A DNA stretch of 64,000 nt from Dickeya poaceiphila (lineage in GTDB: Bacteria; Pseudomonadota; Gammaproteobacteria; Enterobacterales; Enterobacteriaceae): NCBI RefSeq assembly GCF_007858975.2, contig NZ_CP042220.2, positions 1,798,001-1,862,000 on the forward strand. The letters run 5' to 3'. The stretch's first letter is position 1, and each line of letters begins with the position of its first letter. This document shows, piece by piece, positions 9,401 to 18,326 of the stretch. A model generated the notes under the pieces. That model ran no database searches and was not told the origin of the DNA. It saw nothing but the letters and a program-made list of their open reading frames with translations. The translations under genes and the position numbers were made by a program.

Positions 9401-10819
9401 ATGGACTCCAGCTTTACTGCACACAGTGCGCCGACGGTTTATGCTGTCAACCATCCGCTTCCGCTTCATGTGCTGGCGACACGTATTGATGCGCTACCCT
9501 CGTCATGGGGATTGTGGCGTTTCATTATCCTGCTGTCGCTGGGCGGTTTCTTTGAACTTTATGATCTGTTTCAGACCGCCTACATCAGCACCGGCCTGAT
9601 TGGTGAGAAGATTTTTCATACCGGGAAAGAGGGATTGTTAGGGGTTTCGGATCAGGCTACTTTTGCCTCCGTCACTTTTTTCGGCCTGTTTATCGGCGCC
9701 AGTTTGCTGGCTCCACAGGCGGATAGGTTAGGGCGCCGCACGGCGTTTATGTTTGCACTGGCGTGGTACGGCACATTTTCGCTGTTGATGGCGTTCCAAA
9801 CCCAGGCGGAATGGGTGATCCTCTGCCGCTTTCTGGTGGGAATAGGGCTAGGGGTGGAGCTGGTAACCATTGATACTTACCTGTCTGAATGGACGCCGAC
9901 CCACTTGCGCAATCGGGCGTTTGCGCTGGCGTTCTTCATGCAGTTTTTGTCGGTGCCAGTGGTCGCACTCATGTCCTGGTGGCTGATGTCGAAGACAGTG
10001 TGGGGGTTATCTGGCTGGCGCTATGTGGTGATTATTGGCGCGGTGTGTTCGCTGGTGGTGTGGTTGTTGCGCCGTAATCTGATGGAGTCGGCGCGTTGGC
10101 TGGCGTCGAAAGGACGTTATCAGGAAGCCGAGCGGGTGATGATCGCCATGGAACATCGCTGCGGTATGCCGCCGGGCGAAGCGCTGTCGCCACAGGCGGT
10201 GGACCCTTATCCGTCACGCGGTCGGTTTAGTGATATCTGGTCGTTGCGTTACCGACGTCGTACTCTGATGTTGATTATCATGAATATCTTTCAGGCGATA
10301 GGCTTTTTCGGTTTTGGTAACTGGCTGCCTGCATTGCTGGCAGGGAGGGGCGCAACCGTCACTCACAGCCTGCTGTACGCCTTTTTCATTACGCTGGCTT
10401 ATCCGCTAGGGTCACTGGCGTGCAGTTGGTATGCGGGGAAACTCGAAAACAAATGGCAAATTGTGCTGTCATCATTAATGACGGTGATATGCGGTACGTT
10501 GTTTGCTTTTCAGACACAACCGATGTGGCTGATTGTTTGCGGTTTTCTGATCACCTACTCCAATGCCTGGTTGACCATTAGCTACCATGCCTACCAGACC
10601 GAGATTTTCCCCACGGCGATTCGCGCTCGCGGCGTCGGTTTTTGTTACGCCTTCAGTCGTCTGTCCACGGCACTTAGCAGCATCATCATCGGGTTGATTT
10701 TGCAGCATTATGACACCAGCGGCGTGTTGGCGTTCATCATCATCAGCATGTTGACTGTCGTAGTGACGGTTGGTGTATTCGGCCCGCGCACCCGCGGAGT
10801 CAGGCTGGAAAATATCTGA
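9401..10819 (+). CDS. MFS transporter (sugar/aromatic-acid porter type), substrate unknown
   Basis: A 472-residue, 12-helix major facilitator. The soluble N-terminus (about 35 residues) leads into TM1 with a GGFFELYDLFQTAYIS signature typical of porters with an acidic TM1 motif (Asp/Glu in the first helix). The loop 2-3 motif is ADRLGRRTAF, and a second-half loop reads FGFGNWLPALLAGRG. An AGAGGC Shine-Dalgarno precedes the ATG. It sits between ycjF and tyrR, positions that are adjacent in E. coli, and is followed in the same orientation by a secreted M20 peptidase after 209 bp, so the two may act on the same compound (inference). Direction of transport cannot be read from the sequence. Confidence 0.85.
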   Translation: MDSSFTAHSAPTVYAVNHPLPLHVLATRIDALPSSWGLWRFIILLSLGGFFELYDLFQTAYISTGLIGEKIFHTGKEGLLGVSDQATFASVTFFGLFIGASLLAPQADRLGRRTAFMFALAWYGTFSLLMAFQTQAEWVILCRFLVGIGLGVELVTIDTYLSEWTPTHLRNRAFALAFFMQFLSVPVVALMSWWLMSKTVWGLSGWRYVVIIGAVCSLVVWLLRRNLMESARWLASKGRYQEAERVMIAMEHRCGMPPGEALSPQAVDPYPSRGRFSDIWSLRYRRRTLMLIIMNIFQAIGFFGFGNWLPALLAGRGATVTHSLLYAFFITLAYPLGSLACSWYAGKLENKWQIVLSSLMTVICGTLFAFQTQPMWLIVCGFLITYSNAWLTISYHAYQTEIFPTAIRARGVGFCYAFSRLSTALSSIIIGLILQHYDTSGVLAFIIISMLTVVVTVGVFGPRTRGVRLENI

Positions 10820-11028
10820 TTACCGGAAAAGTCGCCGTTTTGGCAATCAGTCAATAAAAATACAGCCTAAAAACAACTGTGTTTTGATATAGCCCGCATT
10901 ACGTTGCCACGAAGCGTGCTTATCTATAAGCAGGATAAGCACGGCGGGCGAATCGCTCAGGCGATGAGCGATATTGCCGATAACCAGAAGATGGATATTC
11001 TTTTTTTCCTCTGGCTGGAAGGGTACTT

Positions 11029-12594
11029 ATGATGTTTCGTGGCAACAAATTGCTGTTGGCCGGTGTGCTCGGCGCGTTGGTAGCAGCAGGCTCCGCGCAA
11101 GCGCAGCAGTGGATTATGACGCCTGCTGACGCCCAGAGCTTCGCTAAGGCCAGTTTTCCTGAATATCTTGAAGGGCTGACGCTCAGTAACGACACCGATG
11201 TGGCAGCGGATATTCAGCGCAACCTCAATTGGCTGGATAAAGCTTTTCAGAAACGGGGGTTTACCACCCAGCAATTGGCTAATGGCGCACATCCGATGCT
11301 GTACGCCGAACTGGGACCCATGCAACCCAACCGCCCGACCATATTGTTTTTGATGCACTTCGATGGGCAGTCGGTGAGTAAATCTGACTGGAGTTCCGAC
11401 CCCTGGACACCTACGCTGAAAATCAAAGATTCGCGCGGTATTTGGATGCCGCAACCTAACGAGCGGCTAATGCAGCCGGGGCTTGACCCGGAATGGCGCG
11501 TGTTTGGGCGTTCCGCATCGGACGGAAAAGGCGTGATCTCAGTGTTTCTGACCGCGGTGGATGCGCTTAAAAGCGCCAAAGCTGCGACTACGGTAAATAT
11601 CAAGGTGTTGCTTGATTCTGAAGAGGAGCGCGGGTCGCCACATTTGACGTCGGTCGTTAATCAAAACGCCGCCCGACTCAAGAATGACGGCGTGGTGATC
11701 TTCAATGGGGCGGTGAACACGAATAACAAACCGGTGATCACGTTCGGCTATCGTGGGTCGATACAGGTCGATATGACGGTGTTTGGTCCTGATCCAGCGG
11801 CACACAGCGGCGCGTTTGGCAATGTCATCATCAATCCGGTGCAGCAACTGGCAACCTTGCTGGCCGGACTCAAAGATGCCGATGGACGGGTGACGTTGCC
11901 CGGTTTCTATGACCGGGTCAAACTGACTGATGACGAGCATAAGCAACTGGCGTTGCTGACGCCGCCGCGGGGTACCATCGAAAGCCGCTACGGGGTATAC
12001 CAACTGGAGAAAATGGCGCCCAATCCGGTAGAAGCGGTGCAATATCCATCGCTGGATGTTATTGGATTGAGGGCGGGCGATACCGGGCGCAAGGCGGTGT
12101 ATGCCATACCCTCAACGGCCACTGCCAGCATCAATATCCGTACCGTTCCTGAAACATCCCCCGATTATCTGTACGACCTGCTGAAAAAATACGTGGCGGC
12201 TCAAGGTTTCTTTGTGATTCGCTCCGATTCGCCCTCACTGCAGGAGCGCAATCATAATGCCCGGTTGATATCAATGAGCATGATGACCTCGTCGGGCAGT
12301 TCATTTGCGGTGCGTACACAGATGGAGTCGCCACTGGCGAAATGGGCGGTAGACGGCGTGAAAGCGCCGGGCAAAGGGGAACCGGAGAAAAACCGTATGC
12401 TGGGGGTTTCACCACCGATCAATGGCGCACTGGCGGCGCTGAAAAATGCGTTTGCCGTAATATCGCTGGTGAATACGGATAACAACGCGTACGGCAGTGA
12501 TGAAAATATGCGTATCGGTAACTATATCGAAGGCATCCGCATTATGGTTTCCATGTTGACTACGCCATTCCCGGAGGAAGAAAAGGCGAAGTAA
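11029..12594 (+). CDS. Secreted M20-family metallopeptidase/amidohydrolase
   Basis: A 521-residue protein with a Sec signal peptide (MMFRGNKLLLAGVLGALVAA, cleavage after GSAQA). M20 metal-site motifs are visible: a His-x-Asp pair in LMHFDGQSV, an Asp in SASDGKG, and the catalytic/bridging Glu pair in LLDSEEERGSPH, followed by a dimerisation-type insert and a late His-containing segment. These enzymes use two zinc ions to cut C-terminal residues from short peptides or acyl-amino acids. AAGGG precedes the paired ATGs at 11029 and 11032; either may be used. The substrate is unknown. The upstream MFS gene and the short downstream hairpin suggest a small acquired unit inside the ycjF-tyrR interval. 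Confidence 0.85.
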   Translation: MMFRGNKLLLAGVLGALVAAGSAQAQQWIMTPADAQSFAKASFPEYLEGLTLSNDTDVAADIQRNLNWLDKAFQKRGFTTQQLANGAHPMLYAELGPMQPNRPTILFLMHFDGQSVSKSDWSSDPWTPTLKIKDSRGIWMPQPNERLMQPGLDPEWRVFGRSASDGKGVISVFLTAVDALKSAKAATTVNIKVLLDSEEERGSPHLTSVVNQNAARLKNDGVVIFNGAVNTNNKPVITFGYRGSIQVDMTVFGPDPAAHSGAFGNVIINPVQQLATLLAGLKDADGRVTLPGFYDRVKLTDDEHKQLALLTPPRGTIESRYGVYQLEKMAPNPVEAVQYPSLDVIGLRAGDTGRKAVYAIPSTATASINIRTVPETSPDYLYDLLKKYVAAQGFFVIRSDSPSLQERNHNARLISMSMMTSSGSSFAVRTQMESPLAKWAVDGVKAPGKGEPEKNRMLGVSPPINGALAALKNAFAVISLVNTDNNAYGSDENMRIGNYIEGIRIMVSMLTTPFPEEEKAK

Positions 12595-12612
12595 ATCCGC
12601 GATTCGCTCGCC

Positions 12613-12638
12613 GGGGTGTCAACTTTTGCTGACACCCC
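12613..12638 (+). terminator. Hairpin terminator after the M20 peptidase gene
   Basis: GGGGTGTCA pairs with TGACACCCC (9 bp) around an 8-nt loop, 19 bp after the stop codon. The downstream T-tract is weak. Confidence 0.6.
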
Positions 12639-12713
12639 ACTTCATCCGGTGGCAGTGAAAGAGTATGATGCCACTCTCGTCCCTGCCGCACCTGATGAAT
12701 GAAGGTTTTATTG

Positions 12714-14279
12714 ATGCGTCTGGAAGTATTTTGTGAAGACCGAATTGGTCTGACTCGTGAGCTGCTTGATTTGCTGGTATTGCGGCATATCGACCTGCGC
12801 GGTATCGAAATTGATACTGCTGGTCGAATTTATCTCAATTTTACGCCCCTCGGTTTTGATACGTTCCGCGAACTGATGACGGAGATTCGCCGTATTCCGG
12901 GCGTTAGCGATGTGCGAACCATTGCGTTCATGCCATCCGAGCGGGAGCACCGTTCGCTACATGCATTGCTGGAATCCATGCCTGAGCCGGTGCTGTCGGT
13001 TGATCTCAAAGGCAAAGTGGAACTGATTAACGCTGCTGCGCTCAGCCTGTTTGACCTCACGCCAGAAAAAGCCCATGGGCTTAACGTCAGCCAGTTATTG
13101 AATAACTACCATTTTACCCGCTGGCAGGAACAGGGCGGCCAGCCGGAGACGAGTCGCGTAGTGCTCCGTGGGCAGGATTTTCTGCAGGAAGTGACGCCAG
13201 TTCATCTGGAAGATGATAAGGGCAAATCTGCTGTTGCCGGTGCGTTGGTGACGCTGAAATCAGCGGCGCGCATGGGCCGCCAGTTGCAGGAGACGCCGGT
13301 CAACGCCGAACATGAGTTTGACCATATTGTCGCGGTCAGCCCACGTATGCGTCAGGTGGTGGAACAGGCGCGCAAACTGGCGATGCTGGATGCGCCGCTA
13401 TTGCTGGTGGGGGAAACCGGCACCGGCAAGGATATGCTGGCCCGCGCTTGTCACTTGCGCAGCAGTCGCGGTAAAAAACCATTTCTGGCGCTCAACTGCG
13501 CTGCACTGCCGGATGATGTAATGGAAAGCGAGCTTTACGGCCATGCACCGGGTGCTTATCCCAACGCGCTGGAAGGCAAGAAAGGTTTTTTTGAGCAAGC
13601 CAATGGCGGCTCGGTGCTGTTGGATGAAGTGGGTGAAATGTCGCCGCAGATGCAAACCAAACTGCTGCGTTTCCTGAACGATGGCACCTTTCGTCGGGTA
13701 GGAGAGGAACACGAGGTACACGTAGATGTGCGCGTTATCTGCGCGACCCAAAAGAACATGCTGGATCTGGTGCAGCGTGGTCTGTTTCGTGAAGATCTCT
13801 ATTACCGCCTGAATGTGTTGACGCTGCAACTGCCGCCGCTGCGCGAGTGCCCGACGGATGTGATGCCGCTGGTCGAACTGTTTGTAGCCCGTTTTGCCGA
13901 TGAGCAGGGCATAGCGCATCCTCGTATTGCGCAGGAGGTGCGTAATCTTTTGCCCCAATACGGCTGGCCGGGCAACGTGCGTCAGTTAAAAAACACCATT
14001 TATCGGGCGCTGGCACAACTGGAAGGCGATGAACTGCGGCTGAAAGATATCGACCTGCCTGCCTTTCAACCAGACATTACCCAGAATGACGATTTACTGG
14101 ACGGCTCGCTCGACGATATCAGCAAGCGGTTTGAACGCTCGGTATTAACTCGCCTTTATCAGACTTACCCCAGCACCCGTAAATTGGCCAAACGGCTCGG
14201 AGTATCTCACACCGCCATCGCCAACAAATTGCGCGAGTATGGGCTGAGTAGCCGCAAAGGCGGGGATGAGGACGAGTAA
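12714..14279 (+). CDS. tyrR: TyrR, aromatic amino acid-responsive transcriptional regulator
   Basis: A 521-residue regulator (E. coli 513). The ATG at 12714 gives MRLEVFCEDRIGLTREL, matching the family start. Domains in order: ACT (about 1-70, binds aromatic amino acids), PAS (about 80-185), AAA+ with Walker A GETGTGKD (233-240), and a C-terminal Fis-type HTH (TRKLAKRLGVSHTAIANKLREYGL). TyrR controls aromatic amino acid biosynthesis and transport with sigma-70 polymerase. At the place where sigma-54 activators carry GAFTGA this protein has GAYPNA, a segment that E. coli TyrR lacks by my recollection. A bidirectional terminator follows. Confidence 0.96.
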   Translation: MRLEVFCEDRIGLTRELLDLLVLRHIDLRGIEIDTAGRIYLNFTPLGFDTFRELMTEIRRIPGVSDVRTIAFMPSEREHRSLHALLESMPEPVLSVDLKGKVELINAAALSLFDLTPEKAHGLNVSQLLNNYHFTRWQEQGGQPETSRVVLRGQDFLQEVTPVHLEDDKGKSAVAGALVTLKSAARMGRQLQETPVNAEHEFDHIVAVSPRMRQVVEQARKLAMLDAPLLLVGETGTGKDMLARACHLRSSRGKKPFLALNCAALPDDVMESELYGHAPGAYPNALEGKKGFFEQANGGSVLLDEVGEMSPQMQTKLLRFLNDGTFRRVGEEHEVHVDVRVICATQKNMLDLVQRGLFREDLYYRLNVLTLQLPPLRECPTDVMPLVELFVARFADEQGIAHPRIAQEVRNLLPQYGWPGNVRQLKNTIYRALAQLEGDELRLKDIDLPAFQPDITQNDDLLDGSLDDISKRFERSVLTRLYQTYPSTRKLAKRLGVSHTAIANKLREYGLSSRKGGDEDE

Positions 14280-14287
14280 TCACGAAT

Positions 14288-14320
14288 AAAAAAGCGGATG
14301 ACTGTACTATCCGCTTTTTT
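14288..14320 (+). terminator. Rho-independent terminator after tyrR
   Basis: AAAAAAGCGGAT pairs with ATCCGCTTTTTT around a 9-nt loop. The A-tract and T-tract make it usable from either strand. It begins 8 bp after the tyrR stop. Confidence 0.9.
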
Positions 14321-14464
14321 ATTGAAAACGCGGTTATGAAGATAAGTGTCTATGAAGCAAGATAGCCGTGCCTTTTGATGCCAGGAGGGCGATGGCATTG
14401 TATTGGGTGCTGTTTTGCGTGCCATGAGGTGATGATGGTTATTAGTCATAAAGAACACGTAGCG

Positions 14465-14986
14465 ATGGGATTACGCTATACGATTAGATCAGCCGTTGAA
14501 GCTGATGCGAAAGTATTATCCCAATTAAGATTGAAGATTGATGGAGAAACAGAAAATCTGGACAGAGAATCTGGCGAGGGATTTATTGACGAGTCAGGAT
14601 TTGAAAAACTCATTCGTGCAGATACGGAAAGTACCAGAAACTTATTTTTGGTGGCTATCGTGAATAACCATCTTGTTGGCTTTTCACGGTGTGAAGGGGT
14701 GAACCTCAAACGGTTCTCGCATAAAGTGGAGTTTGGGGTTTGTGTGCTTAAAGCGTTCTGGGGATATGGTGTGGGAAGCAATCTTTTGAAGGAGTCTATT
14801 GACTGGGCTGATAAGAATAAAATAAAAAAAATAACACTGAATGTTCTGGAAACTAATACGACAGCGATTGCTTTATATAAAAAATTTGGGTTTGAGATAG
14901 AAGGTGTGTTGAGGAGTGATAAAATACTTTCTGATGGTGAATATTATAACACCATCGTGATGGGAAGGCTTTATGATAAAAGCTAA
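14465..14986 (+). CDS. GNAT-family N-acetyltransferase, AT-rich
   Basis: 173 residues from the ATG at 14465 (MGLRYTIRSAVEADAKVLSQ); upstream in-frame starts would add a Cys-rich stretch unlike the family. The acetyl-CoA-binding motif A is VLKAFWGYGVGSNLLKES, and the motif B end is LNVLETNTTAIALYKKFGF, both standard for GNAT enzymes of the RimI/PhnO/L-amino-acid type. The acceptor substrate is unknown. Codon use is strikingly A/T-rich (runs such as AATAAAATAAAAAAA) compared with GC-richer neighbours, which points to recent transfer. It is isolated between the tyrR terminator and a long AT-rich spacer. Confidence 0.8.
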   Translation: MGLRYTIRSAVEADAKVLSQLRLKIDGETENLDRESGEGFIDESGFEKLIRADTESTRNLFLVAIVNNHLVGFSRCEGVNLKRFSHKVEFGVCVLKAFWGYGVGSNLLKESIDWADKNKIKKITLNVLETNTTAIALYKKFGFEIEGVLRSDKILSDGEYYNTIVMGRLYDKS

Positions 14987-15259
14987 ACGTAGCGATGATT
15001 TATTTCAATACCAATCATCATGGTAAGGTGTGTAAGTTACAGGTTTTTTGCGTGAAAGATAAAAGTAATCCGTCATCATTTTTAAATGAATTTTAGCAAA
15101 ATAGCCTCCTCAGAGAAAATGAAGAAAAAACGAACCGATTCTGGCAGCGGTATTTATCTATTGCCATTTAAAAATAGCGGCCAGTATCTGGATAAGGCGA
15201 ACGATATACCCGAAATAATTCGAGTGCAGTAAATCTGGCAGCACATCACGCTAAAAAAA
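14987..15259. other. AT-rich spacer
   Basis: 273 bp without a convincing gene, continuing the AT-rich composition of the preceding acetyltransferase gene. I see no tRNA, repeat or strong hairpin. Confidence 0.5.
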
Positions 15260-15808
15260 TTAATTAATAAGCTCGTCCCCCGGAATCAACGAATATAACG
15301 CTGCCGTAACCGGCTGGTCATGAATAATAATCCGGTTGCGCAGCAGCCCTTCGAAATGTGCGCCCACTTTTTCTGCGACCTGACGGCTGGCGTGATTTTC
15401 TTCTGCGGCGATGATTTCCAGACGGGTCAACCCCAGCGTGCCGAAACCGAACGGCACCACTTCCCGCATGGCCTCAGTGATCAGCCCTTGCCCCTGTACT
15501 GACTGGCGAATCCAGTAACCAACATTGCCGAGGCGGTAGGCTTTGCTGATATTGTTGATAGCAATAGAACCGAGCAGGTGCCCGGTATTTCGGTCGTTGA
15601 TCACCAGATCAAAAGCTGAACCTTCGCGGCGTTGCTGTTCGCAACCCATTATCCAACTCTGCGTCATAGACAGGTCGTAATGCGGCACACACCAGGGTAG
15701 CCAGCGGCCTACGGTTTCCAGCGACTCCTGTATCGCGTCAAGCAGTGCGGCGGCATCGGATGGTATAAACGGGCGCAGGCTTAGACGGGCAGTCAACAAG
15801 GGGAACAT
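15260..15808 (-). CDS. RimJ/RimL-type GNAT acetyltransferase
   Basis: 182 residues from the ATG at 15806-15808, which has an excellent GGAGGTGAT Shine-Dalgarno; in-frame codons further upstream lack one. The N-terminus MFPLLTARLSLRPFIPSDAA is characteristic of ribosomal-protein-alanine N-acetyltransferases of the RimJ/RimL branch. Motif A reads GYWIRQSVQGQGLITEAM, and the C-terminal half contains RLEIIAAEENHASRQVAEKVG, the usual beta4-alpha4 region. It probably acetylates the N-terminus of a protein or a small amine; the exact substrate is not deducible. Transcribed divergently from the acylase gene at 15938. Confidence 0.85.
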   Translation of the reverse strand: MFPLLTARLSLRPFIPSDAAALLDAIQESLETVGRWLPWCVPHYDLSMTQSWIMGCEQQRREGSAFDLVINDRNTGHLLGSIAINNISKAYRLGNVGYWIRQSVQGQGLITEAMREVVPFGFGTLGLTRLEIIAAEENHASRQVAEKVGAHFEGLLRNRIIIHDQPVTAALYSLIPGDELIN

Positions 15809-15937
15809 ATCACCTCCAAACACCACGATGGCAGATACAGGATGATACAAATGATAATGCAACAGTTTTTTGCCTCACGCTATCGTCATTAAATATTCAC
15901 CGGTAAATAACGTGGGAGAGGCAGGGGAGATTAGGTC

Positions 15938-18295
15938 ATGCGTTTAATAAACAGCTGGCTAAGGATAACTGTTGACGGGCTGGTGCTGTGTGTTGTGCTG
16001 GCGATGGTATTGGTTATTCTCGTGTGGATGCTGTTACGCCAGAGCTTGCCCCAGTTGGATGGTGAATTACGTGTTCCGGGGTTGCATACGCCGGTGACGG
16101 TAGAGCGAGACGGTGCCGGTATCCCGACCATTCGGGCTGCCGACCGTTTCTCTGCTGCGTTTGCGCTGGGGTTTGTCCATGCGCAGGATCGTTTTTTCCA
16201 GATGGACCTGCTCAGGCGCAGCGCGGCAGGGGAACTGGCGGCGTTGGTGGGGGAGTCGGCGCTGCCGCTGGACCGCCAGCATCGGTTATTTTTGTTGCGT
16301 CAGCAGGTGACGCGCCGCTGGCCGGAACTGCCTGTCAATCAGCAGCAGATCCTGCGTAGTTACGCCGCTGGCGTCAATGCCGGGTTAAACAGCCTGAAAG
16401 TCAGGCCATTCGAATACTGGTTGCTGCGTGCTGATCCTCAAGTCTGGTTGCCAGAAGATACTCTGTTGGTGCTTGCTGAAATGTATTTTGACCTACAGGA
16501 TAATCAGTTTGGCCGCGAATATGCCCGCGGCTGGATTGCCAGCCAGAGCACACCTGAACAGACCGATTTTTTGTTGCCGGATGTCAGTGTGTGGGATGCG
16601 CCGCTGGCAGGGCAACTCCCCCCTTTGCCGACGTTGCCTGCAGAGCCGCCCAGGTGGTGGGGTCAGCAAATGAGTATGCTCGCCAGGGGTAACCCGCATG
16701 TCGCAGAACAAGCGCATGTCGAAGCACAAATTAAAGGCAGCAATGGCTGGTTGGTACGTACGCCGGAACGAGCAATACTGGCGAACGATATGCATCTCAT
16801 GTTGAATCTGCCGACGGTGTGGTATCGCGCTCAACTGATTTATCCCGCTGACGACGGCACGCTGCGCCTGACGGGGTTATCGTTGCCTGGCGCGCCAGCC
16901 ATCGTCAGCGGTAGCAACGAGCATATCGCCTGGGGGTTTACCAACAGCCATGCCGACACTTTTGATTGGGTGAAACTGGATACGGCTGAGGGCAATCAGC
17001 ATTCCGTGCAGGAAATACTGGCGGTAAGTCATGGCGACCCACAACCCATGACTGTGCAAACCAGTGACTGGGGGCCGGTAGTTGAAACCAGGCAGGGACG
17101 CATGGCGATGCACTGGGTATTACAATTGCCTGATTCGTTGGATCTGTCGCTCATGTCGCTGGCAGAAACCTATACAGTGCCGGATGCGTTGGCGGCTGGG
17201 CAGCGAGCCGGCCTGCCGGTACAAAATCTACTGGTGGCTGACAGCCGCGGACATATTGGCTGGACGCTGGCCGGAGCACTGCCGGATCGGTTGACGCCCG
17301 GTGTACAGAACACGTTCCCGCTGATGGACGTGCAGCAGGCACGCTGGCGCGCTACGGCGCTGCCGCCAGCATCTCATCCTGAGTTGATCGACCCACCGCA
17401 AGGCGTCATTGTAACCGCCAACAACCGGATGCTGTTCAATGAACAAGGAGACATTATCGGGGATGGCGGCGCTGACCCTGGCGTGCGCGCGTCGGCGATT
17501 CATCAGGCGCTGAGTGAGGTCAGCCAGCTGGATATTGCCGCAATGCATCGTATCCAACTGGATAACCGCGCACTGCTGGCCGCCAGCTGGCGCGACAGGT
17601 TACTTGACTGCCTGAATGCTTCTGCATCAGATACGCAGGCGGATCAAACAGCAATCAGAACACTATTACAGCAATGGAATGGCCAGGCGGCAGCCGATTC
17701 AGCGGCGTATTTATTACTGAACCGCTGGCGTGATGCGCTCTACCAGCGGTTGTTCGGCACGCTGGACCAACAACTGTCGCAGGCATGGCCGAATGCCAGT
17801 TACCGTGCGGCCAACCCACGCTGGGATATGACGGTGCAACAGTTGATGCGTGGTGAGGCTCGCCAGTGGGTGCCTGCGCCAGCCAAAGACTGGTGCCAGT
17901 TCTCGTTGCAGCAATTGACAGCGGTATGGCTGGATAATGGGGAGGGCAGCCGTAACTGGGGTGATGTTAATCAGAGCCGTATTGCCCACCCACTGGCGTC
18001 ATCATTGCCGCTGGTGGGACGCCTGTTGCAAGTGCCGGCGCAACCGCTTTGCGGAGATAATAATGTGCCGCATGTAAATCGTCCGACATTCGGTGCTTCG
18101 GAGCGACTGGTCATCTCGCCGGGTGATGAAGCCCACGCCACGCTGAGCCTGCCGGGTGGGCAGAGCGGTAATCCGCTTAGTCCCTGGTGGCTGGATGGCT
18201 ATCGTCGTTGGATGAGTGAACAGCAAACGCCGTTGTTACCGGGTGCCAGCGCCAGCAAGCTGGATCTGAAGCCGATTACGGCTCCTCAACCTTAA
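15938..18295 (+). CDS. Membrane-anchored penicillin-acylase-family (Ntn) hydrolase
   Basis: A 785-residue precursor of the penicillin amidase/acyl-homoserine-lactone acylase family (N-terminal nucleophile hydrolases). Residues 12-34 form a hydrophobic helix without a cleavage site, so the enzyme is probably tethered to the inner membrane facing the periplasm. The small-subunit signature GFVHAQDRFFQMDLLRR is at about 78-94. The autocleavage point is KGSNGW, with Ser268 expected to become the catalytic N-terminus of the large subunit, followed by NDMHLMLNLPTVWY. Family members release acyl groups from amides such as beta-lactams, AHL signals or acyl peptides; which applies here is unknown. It stands alone between two divergent or convergent neighbours. 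Confidence 0.88.
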   Translation: MRLINSWLRITVDGLVLCVVLAMVLVILVWMLLRQSLPQLDGELRVPGLHTPVTVERDGAGIPTIRAADRFSAAFALGFVHAQDRFFQMDLLRRSAAGELAALVGESALPLDRQHRLFLLRQQVTRRWPELPVNQQQILRSYAAGVNAGLNSLKVRPFEYWLLRADPQVWLPEDTLLVLAEMYFDLQDNQFGREYARGWIASQSTPEQTDFLLPDVSVWDAPLAGQLPPLPTLPAEPPRWWGQQMSMLARGNPHVAEQAHVEAQIKGSNGWLVRTPERAILANDMHLMLNLPTVWYRAQLIYPADDGTLRLTGLSLPGAPAIVSGSNEHIAWGFTNSHADTFDWVKLDTAEGNQHSVQEILAVSHGDPQPMTVQTSDWGPVVETRQGRMAMHWVLQLPDSLDLSLMSLAETYTVPDALAAGQRAGLPVQNLLVADSRGHIGWTLAGALPDRLTPGVQNTFPLMDVQQARWRATALPPASHPELIDPPQGVIVTANNRMLFNEQGDIIGDGGADPGVRASAIHQALSEVSQLDIAAMHRIQLDNRALLAASWRDRLLDCLNASASDTQADQTAIRTLLQQWNGQAAADSAAYLLLNRWRDALYQRLFGTLDQQLSQAWPNASYRAANPRWDMTVQQLMRGEARQWVPAPAKDWCQFSLQQLTAVWLDNGEGSRNWGDVNQSRIAHPLASSLPLVGRLLQVPAQPLCGDNNVPHVNRPTFGASERLVISPGDEAHATLSLPGGQSGNPLSPWWLDGYRRWMSEQQTPLLPGASASKLDLKPITAPQP

Positions 18296-18326
18296 AAGAT
18301 CCGTGATGACACGGTCATGACGTGAT

